Positions 27,397 through 34,467 of a stretch of DNA of 47,296 nt are shown in pieces. The notes under the pieces were generated by a model. That model ran no database searches. It was not told where the DNA came from and worked only from the letters and a program-made list of their open reading frames with translations. The DNA comes from Bacteroidota bacterium (GTDB lineage: Bacteria > Bacteroidota > Bacteroidia > Flavobacteriales_D > Crocinitomicaceae). The translations under genes were made by a program, and so were the position numbers. The stretch spans positions 1 to 47,296 of the forward strand of contig JAJRQK010000041.1 of the NCBI GenBank assembly GCA_024280295.1. The letters run 5' to 3'. The number at the start of each line of letters is the position of its first letter. The stretch's first letter is position 1.

Positions 27397-28194
27397 ATGA
27401 TATTATTTCCTCCAGCCAAGATCAATTTGGGACTAAACGTATTTGGGAAACGCTCGGATGGCTATCATGAAATTGAAACCTGCATGTATCCTATTCAATG
27501 GACAGATGTACTAGAGGTACTTCCAAGGGATCAGTTTGAATTTGTGCAGACAGGAATCCCTGTGGATTGTTCTCCGGAGAATAACCTATGTGTTAAGGCG
27601 TTTCGTCTGATGCAAAAGCATTTTTCTGTTCCAAATGTATTTATCCACTTACGTAAGAATATTCCTATGGGAGCAGGGTTAGGTGGTGGATCTTCGGATG
27701 CTGCGTATGTTTTACGAGGAATAAATGAGTTATTTTCACTAGAGGTAGGTAAAGAAGAGCTGAATATTTTGGCTGCGGAATTGGGTAGTGATTGTCCATT
27801 TTTTATTAATGATAAGGCACAAATTGCGACGGGTAGAGGAGAAGTTATGATGGATATAAAACTCGATCTATCGGATTTTTTTGTGAAAGTAGTCCACCCA
27901 AGCCTTCATGTAGGAACGAAAGAAGCGTATGAAGGAGTTAGATTTTCGGAGCAAGAAATAAGGTTATCTGGGTTGTTGAGGCAGCCAATTGAATCCTGGA
28001 AGCATACATTAGAGAATAGTTTTGAGTCAAGTGTATTGACGAAAAATACTTTAATAGCAGACTTGAAAGATAAAATGTATGCTGATGGAGCAATTTTTGC
28101 CGCTATGTCAGGAAGTGGATCCTCTGTGTTTGGAATATTCTCTGAGCTACCAAATCAACTGAAAAATGAAACGTCCTGGGTTGGCGTTCTGTAA
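27397..28194 (+). CDS. ispE: 4-diphosphocytidyl-2-C-methyl-D-erythritol kinase
   Basis: The 265-residue product is a GHMP kinase: PAKINLGLNVFGKRSDGYHE at the N-terminus is specific for IspE, PMGAGLGGGSSDAA (about residues 89-102) is the ATP-binding glycine loop, and MSGSGSSVFGIF near the end is motif 3. It phosphorylates CDP-ME in the MEP pathway for isoprenoid precursors. It ends 13 bases before the convergent FG-GAP gene and has accA as its divergent neighbour. Confidence 0.96.
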   Translation: MILFPPAKINLGLNVFGKRSDGYHEIETCMYPIQWTDVLEVLPRDQFEFVQTGIPVDCSPENNLCVKAFRLMQKHFSVPNVFIHLRKNIPMGAGLGGGSSDAAYVLRGINELFSLEVGKEELNILAAELGSDCPFFINDKAQIATGRGEVMMDIKLDLSDFFVKVVHPSLHVGTKEAYEGVRFSEQEIRLSGLLRQPIESWKHTLENSFESSVLTKNTLIADLKDKMYADGAIFAAMSGSGSSVFGIFSELPNQLKNETSWVGVL

Positions 28195-28207
28195 TTCTTT
28201 TACTAGC

Positions 28208-30427
28208 TTATCTTTTTAGTATTTTGCGGACAATCAGCTTGCCAGATTGTAATTCTACGTGAATAAAATAGATTCCACTCGGTAAGTTATTTAAGTCAAT
28301 TTGTGCTTTAACTGAACTTGGGTTAAGTGTCATTAATTGTTGTCCAGCTAGGTTAAATAAAGAAACTTGATTGAGCTCTCCTTCATTCATGAAAATAGTA
28401 ATCAGTCCATTTGTTGGATTTGGGAAAATTGATAGATTGATGTCATTATCAATACTTTCGAGTGATGATGTACTGTTTGGGTCATGTTCGTACCGATATA
28501 TTCCACCTAAATCTTGACCTACGTATGCTTCTAAGTCGCCATCATTGTTTACGTCTGAAATGAAAATTGAACTGAGTCCTTCTGTGTTGATTCCTTGATG
28601 AGAAGTTGTGAGTAATGTGAAATTATCCCCTAATCCTAAGTTGGCATCAATATCCGTAAAGTGGTGTAGACGACCTGATAAATCACCGCAAAAGAGATGC
28701 GTGACTCCTAATTCACGATAAAAATGAGGTGTAGAGTAACCGTCAGGATTTGAGTTGGTTGTATTTACGTTGCCCAAGCTTGTGTTTTCTAGTTCGAAAT
28801 TTGGGGCTGAACTTGTTCCGATATTGTGATAGTACGCAATCATTCCAGCTTTTCCTCCAAGCAATAAATCCAATAGACCATCATTATCGAGGTCAAATAA
28901 TTGAGGGGCGCAAAATCCTCCAGAAGTCACTGTGTTATTCAAATTATCTTGATACCCGATAAGCGGTGAAGAATAGACTGCACCAGACCCTGTGGATGTG
29001 TTTTCATAATAGGCGAGTTTTCCATCTTCTAAACCAACGAACATATCCTTGTCTCCATCGCCGTCAATGTCTCCAAACGTAGGGATTGCTCTTAATCCAA
29101 AATTTTCTAGTGGGAAATCCAAATAATTGTCATCTATAAATGAAAATTCAGGGTTATTTGCTGTTCCTGTATTTTGATAATAACTCAAGGTTGTTTCTTT
29201 ATCAAGAATTGCTTTGTACCTAAAAAAGTTCGCAACGACCAAATCTTCCAATCCGTCTTCATTGATGTCAACGATAACTGGAATTGATCCCAATCCCGCT
29301 TCTATCATTTCGTTTTGTAAGAAATCATTTCGGACATAAATAAAGTTTGGAAGTGCATTCGATCCAATGTTTCGGTAAAAGGTAACACTATTCACATTTT
29401 GAGAGATGTTTTTTGCATTAGCAGCCACTAGCATGTCTTTTATACCGTCAAAATCGACATCGACATAATAGGCAGCAGGAAATAATTGAACATTTGCAGG
29501 AGTTGTATTTGATGGAAATGCATTATCGACACTAATCATTGGTGAATCTGAATTTACAGTTGTTCCACCGTTGATCAGAAGATTTAGATTTGGGTAGGAA
29601 ACATCACCAATAACTAAATCGAGAACCCCAGAGTTATTAGCATCAAATGCCAGGACAGTTGATCCTGCATGTTTTGCTCCACGTTGTGGATTAGGAATAT
29701 TTCCACCTTGACAGGGTGAATTTGGATCATTGAGAGTGATAGAACTGGTACTAAAATCTTCTACAAATTTCCCCCAGCATTCATTTTTCAGCTCAAACGT
29801 TAAGGAATCAGGGATGCCATATAGTTCCATTGACATGTTCTTGTAGTATTCCATGTGTTGTCCACCAATATGAAACGTTAAGACATCAATGTCACCATCT
29901 GCGTCAACATCTACTATCGCTGGGATATCAGAAGAGCTTACATATAGATTTGTGTAAGTACTCAAATATTGCGTGTAAATGAGGTCTGTAATTAATTGCC
30001 ATTGAAGACCATTTGCATTGTCTCCAACATTCCTATATACTTTCAATCCGCCAATTCCATAAGTGAAAAGATCTTTGCGTCCGTCGTTGTCATAGTCAAC
30101 CATTGTTGCACGGTAGCGAAGGTCGCTTGGAAATGATGCTTTCGCATTGTAAGCGAGTTCATAGTGAGTGTTTGCTCCAGTTCCTTCTTGTTTAAACACA
30201 CGTACATTGTTGGTGCTGCGATCGAATACAAACAAGTCCATGTCTCCGTCAAAGTCGTAATCGAAATCTGAGAATTGCGCATAATTTAATCCGCCTCCCC
30301 AAGCATTTTTAAGTGCAACACCTCCAAATTTTACAGGCAAATTTGTGTTATAGTCAAATGAAAATTGAGATTGAGCTGGAAGCACATAAAGTAAAACTGT
30401 CAAAAGAAGAAAGGCGAGTTTTCGCAT
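28208..30427 (-). CDS. FG-GAP/VCBS repeat protein with T9SS type A sorting domain
   Basis: The 739-residue product has a signal peptide (residues 1-20, ending PAQSQF). At least eight FG-GAP type Asp-rich calcium loops follow: DYDFDGDMDLFVFD, DYDNDGRKDLFTY, DVDADGDIDVLTF, DVDFDGIKDML, DINEDGLEDLVV, DIDGDGDKDMFVG, DLDNDGLLDLLLGG and DVNNDGDLEAYVG. Together they suggest a beta-propeller. The C-terminus has IFPNPTNGLITIF and ends SGIYFIHVELQSGKLIVRKI plus LKR, a complete T9SS type A sorting signal. It is predicted to be secreted and anchored at the surface by the system encoded at the left end. Confidence 0.88.
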   Translation of the reverse strand: MRKLAFLLLTVLLYVLPAQSQFSFDYNTNLPVKFGGVALKNAWGGGLNYAQFSDFDYDFDGDMDLFVFDRSTNNVRVFKQEGTGANTHYELAYNAKASFPSDLRYRATMVDYDNDGRKDLFTYGIGGLKVYRNVGDNANGLQWQLITDLIYTQYLSTYTNLYVSSSDIPAIVDVDADGDIDVLTFHIGGQHMEYYKNMSMELYGIPDSLTFELKNECWGKFVEDFSTSSITLNDPNSPCQGGNIPNPQRGAKHAGSTVLAFDANNSGVLDLVIGDVSYPNLNLLINGGTTVNSDSPMISVDNAFPSNTTPANVQLFPAAYYVDVDFDGIKDMLVAANAKNISQNVNSVTFYRNIGSNALPNFIYVRNDFLQNEMIEAGLGSIPVIVDINEDGLEDLVVANFFRYKAILDKETTLSYYQNTGTANNPEFSFIDDNYLDFPLENFGLRAIPTFGDIDGDGDKDMFVGLEDGKLAYYENTSTGSGAVYSSPLIGYQDNLNNTVTSGGFCAPQLFDLDNDGLLDLLLGGKAGMIAYYHNIGTSSAPNFELENTSLGNVNTTNSNPDGYSTPHFYRELGVTHLFCGDLSGRLHHFTDIDANLGLGDNFTLLTTSHQGINTEGLSSIFISDVNNDGDLEAYVGQDLGGIYRYEHDPNSTSSLESIDNDINLSIFPNPTNGLITIFMNEGELNQVSLFNLAGQQLMTLNPSSVKAQIDLNNLPSGIYFIHVELQSGKLIVRKILKR

Positions 30428-30976
30428 AATTGTAGCACTTATAACTATAAAACGACAGAATTTTGATTTTAGTTGGTCGTTGAGGAGATAAAGGTGAGAA
30501 ATTTTTTTGAATTGGGTTTTATTGAGGAGTTCAATTGTTATCTAAGCTGATGAGCATACTTTTACGCGATCAATTTGCGTTAAGGATGCTAGCGGATATC
30601 CTTTTATTTTGAAATTAATCGCTGAGTTCACTAGAAATTTTGATTGATAAAAGATATGAGCGAACAGCCTGACCTTCTCGATGCCAATCGGTGAGGGAAC
30701 GCCCAAGAAGAAGAACATTCAATTCAAGTTGATCCATCGGGGAGGTCTTTAGAGGCTCGGTTTTCTAATTCGGAGGTTGTTAATTTGAATTTAACTAGTC
30801 GCACAAAGGAGCTTTATTGTGTATTACTTGAAACCAAACGGGGGAGATTTACATTGCGGATTTTAAGGTAAGTTTGTTGTGTTGGAAATTTATTAAGTGT
30901 TAATAATCGTTTACTCCACAGGTTTAGTCACATATCCGAATTCCCTGTCAGTCTTCGCTGAATTCATAGGGGATTT
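30428..30976. other. Intergenic stretch with no intact gene
   Basis: This 549-base gap between an FG-GAP gene and a nitroreductase gene, both on the minus strand, holds no complete reading frame. The part from 30619 to 30871 is a decayed T9SS sorting domain on the plus strand. A short hairpin AAGGAT/ATCCTT (30582-30603) followed by TTTATTTT may be a weak terminator. The remaining bases show nothing I can name apart from the likely promoter of the FG-GAP gene just before 30428. Confidence 0.5.
30619..30871 (+). pseudogene. Remnant of a T9SS type A sorting domain (frameshifted, 5' part lost)
   Basis: Three frames together read as one C-terminal sorting domain. SLSSLEILIDKRYERTA (30619-30669) resembles the linker before the domain. 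ANSLTFSMPIG...KKKNIQFKLI (30660-30734) resembles the first strands. After a one-base shift, DPSGRSLEARFSNSEVVNLN (30731-30790) and LYCVLLETKRGRFTLRILR (30812-30868) are followed by TAA. This matches the usual pattern: strand, D-x-x-GR, strand, Gly-x-Tyr-x-x-x-x-x-x-Thr-x-x-Gly, Lys/Arg-Ile-x-Arg. No upstream domain is left, so this is the decayed tail of a former surface protein gene. Confidence 0.65.
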
Positions 30977-31609
30977 TCACATTACCTCAAAAATATCTTG
31001 AGTAGATTTTCTCACTTTCGATCGATGCTGTGCATCATCTTCTACATGCCGGTATCCTATGGCACAAACAAGAGTCGCTTTTAGGTTGCGTTCTGATAAT
31101 CCAAGTAGTTGATCATAAGCAGTTGAGTCGAAGCCTTCCATCGGAGTAGAATCGATTCTTAAACTTGCACATGTGTGTAAAACTTGCCCTAAGGCGATAT
31201 ATGCTTGATTCTCATTCCATTTTGTTTTTTCTTTTGTGGACATTGGTTGAATTGCTTGTTTCACGAAATCGCCGAAGTCTTTTGTTTCCTCTACTGGAAT
31301 TGAGCGGGTAGAAGCTACATCTTTCATGTATTCATCTATGTGCAATTCATTTAGGTCGATATAGGAGCAGAGTACAATAATATGAGATGCTTCTGTGAGT
31401 TGTGATTGTCCATAGGATGCGATCTTCAATTTCTCCCGTAACTCTTTAGATTGGATAAGTAAAAACTTCAAGGGTTGAAGGCCATAAGAGGTTGCTGTTA
31501 GTCTCAATGATTCCTTAATAACATGTAAATCTTCCTCTGAAACTTCCTTTGTTGAGTCAAATTTTTTTGTGGCATATCGCCAGTTCAAATCTTCGATTAT
31601 TGTATGCAT
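30977..31609 (-). CDS. Nitroreductase-family NAD(P)H oxidoreductase
   Basis: The 210-residue product begins with WRYATKKFDSTKEVSEED, the Arg-Tyr-Ala-Thr-Lys motif that binds the FMN phosphate in NfsB-like nitroreductases. TATSYGLQPLKFLLIQ is the FMN-contacting block and ALGQVLHTCASLRIDSTPME the central helix. The end of the protein (ATLVCAIGYRHVEDDAQ) matches the C-terminal FMN site with KVRKS. It likely acts as a cytosolic FMN-dependent reductase of quinones or nitro compounds. It follows the TPM gene (20 bases from its stop to the nitroreductase start), so all three minus-strand genes from 33857 down may be one transcript. Confidence 0.88.
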   Translation of the reverse strand: MHTIIEDLNWRYATKKFDSTKEVSEEDLHVIKESLRLTATSYGLQPLKFLLIQSKELREKLKIASYGQSQLTEASHIIVLCSYIDLNELHIDEYMKDVASTRSIPVEETKDFGDFVKQAIQPMSTKEKTKWNENQAYIALGQVLHTCASLRIDSTPMEGFDSTAYDQLLGLSERNLKATLVCAIGYRHVEDDAQHRSKVRKSTQDIFEVM

Positions 31610-31629
31610 TTAGTTGTAGAATTTTAGTT

Positions 31630-32907
31630 TTACCAGCCAGATGTTGCACCACCTCCACTAGATGATCCGCCTCCCCATGAACTTCCGCCAGAATAGCCAC
31701 CAGAACTAGAGCTCGACCAACTTGATCGACTGCTAGATGTATTACTTGATCGAACTAACTTGGCAATTCGGTAACCTGTAATTTTCGAATGTCCACAATT
31801 CGCACATTCGTACTTTCTTTCACCTCGTCCTGAAGATGAATAAGTTGGTGATACAATTGTTCTGTCGTAGGATTTTTTGTACGTTTTGAATTTACAGCTT
31901 GGACATTTGGTGTAACCAGAAAACAGTTTTTTGTAGGCAAGAATAAGTATGTCTTCAGATTTTTCTGTCACCCAAACATCATAATCAATACTTCTTACAA
32001 GTTCTTCGGTTAGTTGCCCCTTGGAAAGGAATTTATCTTCTTCTTGTTCTGTGAGTTTATGCATGATCTCTCCATTTTCGCTAGAGAATCGGATCATATC
32101 ACGGTACCTTGTTTTTAATTTTTTTGCAAGTAGGATGACAAAAATATGCGTAATTGGAAATAGGATTGCCCAAATCCACAATGAGAACCATTTTACGAGA
32201 TTGTATTTTGCATAAGGGTCAGACTTAAATCGAGTGATGATGAGTACCAGAAGAAAAAGAATCAATCCAACAGCATGCCATACACTCAGTCCAATGAGCC
32301 AATTTTTATTTCGCTTAGACTTTCTGATTCTTTCTTGCTCATCATATTCCTTATAATATTCTTCGTTCTCAACACCGTAGGAATCCATAGCTGTATCGTC
32401 AATTGTTTTCCCATTCAATACATCTACTATTCCTTGAACTCCCGCCAGAATTCCTTCTGAGTATTGAGTGCTTCTGAAGTAGGGGATCATATATTGTTGC
32501 TGAATTTCATAGCATTTTGTGTCTGGAAGAACAGTTGAAGTTCCATCTCCAGTTTCAAATCGTATTAGACGTTGATCTTGAACAAAAAGAACCAAAAGAC
32601 CATTATCTGTATTTGCATTTCCGATTTTCCAGTCTGCAAAAAGATCTACTGCGAAATCTTCAATTACATTGTTGCCAATGGAAGTTAAAGCAACAATAGC
32701 AACTTCAAATGAATAGTTCGCTTCTAATTCTGTCAGCTTTCCGTTGATCGAATTTTGATCTCTACGGGAGATAATATTGTCAGGGTTAGCAACGTATTTA
32801 TTTATTGTATTTGACGATTTTGGATTCGGTACTTGCCGCACATTTGTGTATTGACTCCATGATAGTGTACACCAAAAAACGGATATTAAGGTTAGAAGTG
32901 ATTTCAT
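31630..32907 (-). CDS. TPM-domain protein with zinc ribbon and Gly/Ser-rich tail
   Basis: The 425-residue product has a signal peptide (residues 1-18). A TPM domain follows (about 35-175): NPDNIISRRDQNSING, NYSFEVAIVALTSIG, DWKIGNANTDNGLLVLF and FETGDGTSTVLPDTKC. Two membrane helices lie near 205-225 and 235-260. A zinc ribbon follows, with CPSC and CANCGH, and the end is a Gly/Ser-rich GGSSWGGGSSSGGG tail. TPM proteins are often encoded next to LemA, which here is the fused protein upstream (2 bases between the genes). The exact role of this family in the envelope is unsettled. Confidence 0.85.
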   Translation of the reverse strand: MKSLLTLISVFWCTLSWSQYTNVRQVPNPKSSNTINKYVANPDNIISRRDQNSINGKLTELEANYSFEVAIVALTSIGNNVIEDFAVDLFADWKIGNANTDNGLLVLFVQDQRLIRFETGDGTSTVLPDTKCYEIQQQYMIPYFRSTQYSEGILAGVQGIVDVLNGKTIDDTAMDSYGVENEEYYKEYDEQERIRKSKRNKNWLIGLSVWHAVGLILFLLVLIITRFKSDPYAKYNLVKWFSLWIWAILFPITHIFVILLAKKLKTRYRDMIRFSSENGEIMHKLTEQEEDKFLSKGQLTEELVRSIDYDVWVTEKSEDILILAYKKLFSGYTKCPSCKFKTYKKSYDRTIVSPTYSSSGRGERKYECANCGHSKITGYRIAKLVRSSNTSSSRSSWSSSSSGGYSGGSSWGGGSSSGGGATSGW

Positions 32908-32909
32908 AT

Positions 32910-33857
32910 TTACCGTTGTTTGATCGGTTTAAGCGAAGTCGATTGATCAGATTGATCGAGGAGATTGTTGTACAATGCAACCGCTTCTACATAACGTTTT
33001 TTCGCCACATTTATCCTGTTATCTGATCCTTCCAGAACGATTCTCATATTATCATCAATATTAATATTGGCTTTGACTTCAGAGAGGATCAGTCGATACT
33101 CTTGTTCTGATCTTTTGATATTGTCGAAATCAAATTGTGTAATTGCAGTTGAAAAATCTTTCTTAAGTGACCTATCATTTATTTTACCAACGAGTTCCAA
33201 AGCACGTTCGTTTCTTGTTTCAATTGCCTGAATGTAAGTAGCCTCCAGTTTTTTCGCATTGCTTCGGAGTTGTTTTAGGTTAGAATTAGAGGAAATATCT
33301 GATTGATTCGTAAACTGAGATTCCGTAGAATTGTCATTGCTCGAACAAGTATAAAGAAGAACAAAGATGAGGACTAATCCACCGGCAACCATAGCGATTG
33401 TTTTGATGAGTTTTTTTGAATATTTTCCTTCCTTTCTAATTTGTTCAATTGCTGAAAGAACATTTAATGCGATCGAATCGAGGGGGTCATTTTTCAATTC
33501 CATTCGTGCATATTGCTCTGCCTTGTAGAATAGTTCATCATCTTGATCTACAATTCCTAGTTTATAATAGGATTGAGCAAGAATTGCATTTCCATCTTTT
33601 ATATATGGATTTAATGCGGTTGCTTCCTCTGCACTCGCTATTGCATCGGTGTAGTTTTGAACCTTGAGGTGTTGCAGACCTGTATTAAGTGAAACTTCAG
33701 CCTTTTGCATAAGTTCTTGCCATTCCGAATCAGAAACACCCATTGACTCTGCTAGCTCTTTCAGCTCCGAAAGAGTTAATGGACGCTCACTATCCTTTGA
33801 TTGGCTTTTGACCACTTGTTTGAGGTGCTCCCTAAATCTATCTTCGGAAAAGGACAT
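32910..33857 (-). CDS. TPR–membrane–LemA-like fusion protein
   Basis: The 315-residue product starts with a soluble helical part. It has TPR-like helices at about residues 45-130 (TGLQHLKVQNYTDAIASAEE, ALNPYIKDGNAILAQSYYKL, KAEQYARMELKNDPLDSIAL). A membrane helix follows at about 144-165 (TIAMVAGGLVLIFVLLYTC). The C-terminal part ends in VLEGSDNRINVAKKRYVEAV followed by ALYNNLL, the end motif of LemA (family: ExxENRIxxARxxYNxAVxxYN). Preceding helices (ATYIQAIETRNERALELVGK) also resemble LemA. Standard LemA has a single N-terminal membrane helix and no TPR part. The TPM gene lies 2 bases downstream, as expected for a LemA partner. Confidence 0.75.
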   Translation of the reverse strand: MSFSEDRFREHLKQVVKSQSKDSERPLTLSELKELAESMGVSDSEWQELMQKAEVSLNTGLQHLKVQNYTDAIASAEEATALNPYIKDGNAILAQSYYKLGIVDQDDELFYKAEQYARMELKNDPLDSIALNVLSAIEQIRKEGKYSKKLIKTIAMVAGGLVLIFVLLYTCSSNDNSTESQFTNQSDISSNSNLKQLRSNAKKLEATYIQAIETRNERALELVGKINDRSLKKDFSTAITQFDFDNIKRSEQEYRLILSEVKANINIDDNMRIVLEGSDNRINVAKKRYVEAVALYNNLLDQSDQSTSLKPIKQR

Positions 33858-34106
33858 AATTGTGATACTAAATTAATTTCAATTAACTGAACTTAGGTTG
33901 GCAGCTAATATACTCAAGATTTTTGCTCAGTTTCTAGAAATAGCAGATAAATGATTCTCTTGAAGTGCAGCAATACTGTGCGAATTGAAAATGTCAAAAT
34001 TATTTTTCAACGAAGTCGACATTTTTTCGTGGATAACTTGTAAAAGGTTGATTAAAAATGAAGGGCATCCTTTCTTAAATTGCACTTGAATCTAAACTCA
34101 AAAACT

Positions 34107-34283
34107 ATGGAAACAATTACAACATCTGATTTAGCGCAAGAAATAGAAGTCTTAAAGACTCAATTGACAGGAGATATGTTTCAAGACATGGAATTGAAAG
34201 ATAAGATTCACAATCTAGAAATGCAGTTGAAAGGTGTAAAACCAACGGATAGTCATTTTGACTGTATAGGCTGCGGAGCCTAA
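34107..34283 (+). CDS. Small peptide with a CXXC tail (58 aa, unknown)
   Basis: From the ATG at 34107 (a TTG nine codons earlier is less likely) the product has 58 residues. It begins METITTSDLAQEIEVLKTQL, has a heptad-like acidic and helical middle, and ends KPTDSHFDCIGCGA. It has no signal peptide or membrane segment. It lies 184 bases before the sensor kinase gene and on the same strand. A decayed relic of its last codons lies at 38797-38838. I recognise no family. The two C-terminal Cys could form a disulfide, bind metal or be modified. No maturation enzyme is encoded nearby, so a modified-peptide role is not supported. Confidence 0.6.
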   Translation: METITTSDLAQEIEVLKTQLTGDMFQDMELKDKIHNLEMQLKGVKPTDSHFDCIGCGA

Positions 34284-34320
34284 TTTCCCCCTTTTTCTTC
34301 TACATTCGGGAAAAACACCA
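34251..34320. repeat. Left copy of a diverged 70-bp direct repeat
   Basis: This stretch aligns without gaps to 38806-38875, exactly 4555 bases later, with 50 of 70 bases identical. The left part is the intact 3' end of the small-peptide gene. The right part is a relic of the DUF4907 gene end on the minus strand. In the right copy the states are swapped. Confidence 0.75.
34292..34318 (-). pseudogene. Relic of a DUF4907 gene 3' end
   Basis: Read on the minus strand, these codons give VFFPNVEEK where the intact DUF4907 gene ends GVLPNIEE and stops. Changes include Ile to Val and GAG to GAA, as in former coding sequence. The stop codon has been lost and no upstream portion of the gene is present. 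Confidence 0.5.
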
Positions 34321-34441
34321 AAAGGAATTCAGTCTACAAGAGAGAAAACTATTCAATAATCTCTACTTCAGTTCTACATTTCCCATATCGAATTGTTACC
34401 ACTGCCAATAATAAAGCAACATCTTTTTCAAGAGTACTTTT

Positions 34442-34459
34442 TATACTGTAAATAGTATA
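34442..34459. promoter_or_regulatory. Inverted repeat before the sensor kinase gene
   Basis: TATACT-GTAAAT-AGTATA is a perfect inverted repeat with 6-base spacing, ending 8 bases before the kinase ATG at 34468. It could be a binding site for a dimeric regulator such as the NarL-type response regulator of this cluster. This is inferred from position only. Confidence 0.35.
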
Positions 34460-34467
34460 TTTATAAA

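Noticed and set aside
30550-30612. A 20-codon frame (MSILLRDQF...) in the gap as a small gene.
   Set aside because: It is very short, has no similarity to anything I recognise, and lies in a stretch already showing gene decay.
34107-34283. Small Cys-tailed peptide as a ribosomally made modified peptide precursor.
   Set aside because: No lanthipeptide, thiazole, radical-SAM or ATP-grasp enzyme and no peptide transporter is encoded within the window, and the leader has no recognisable double-Gly site.
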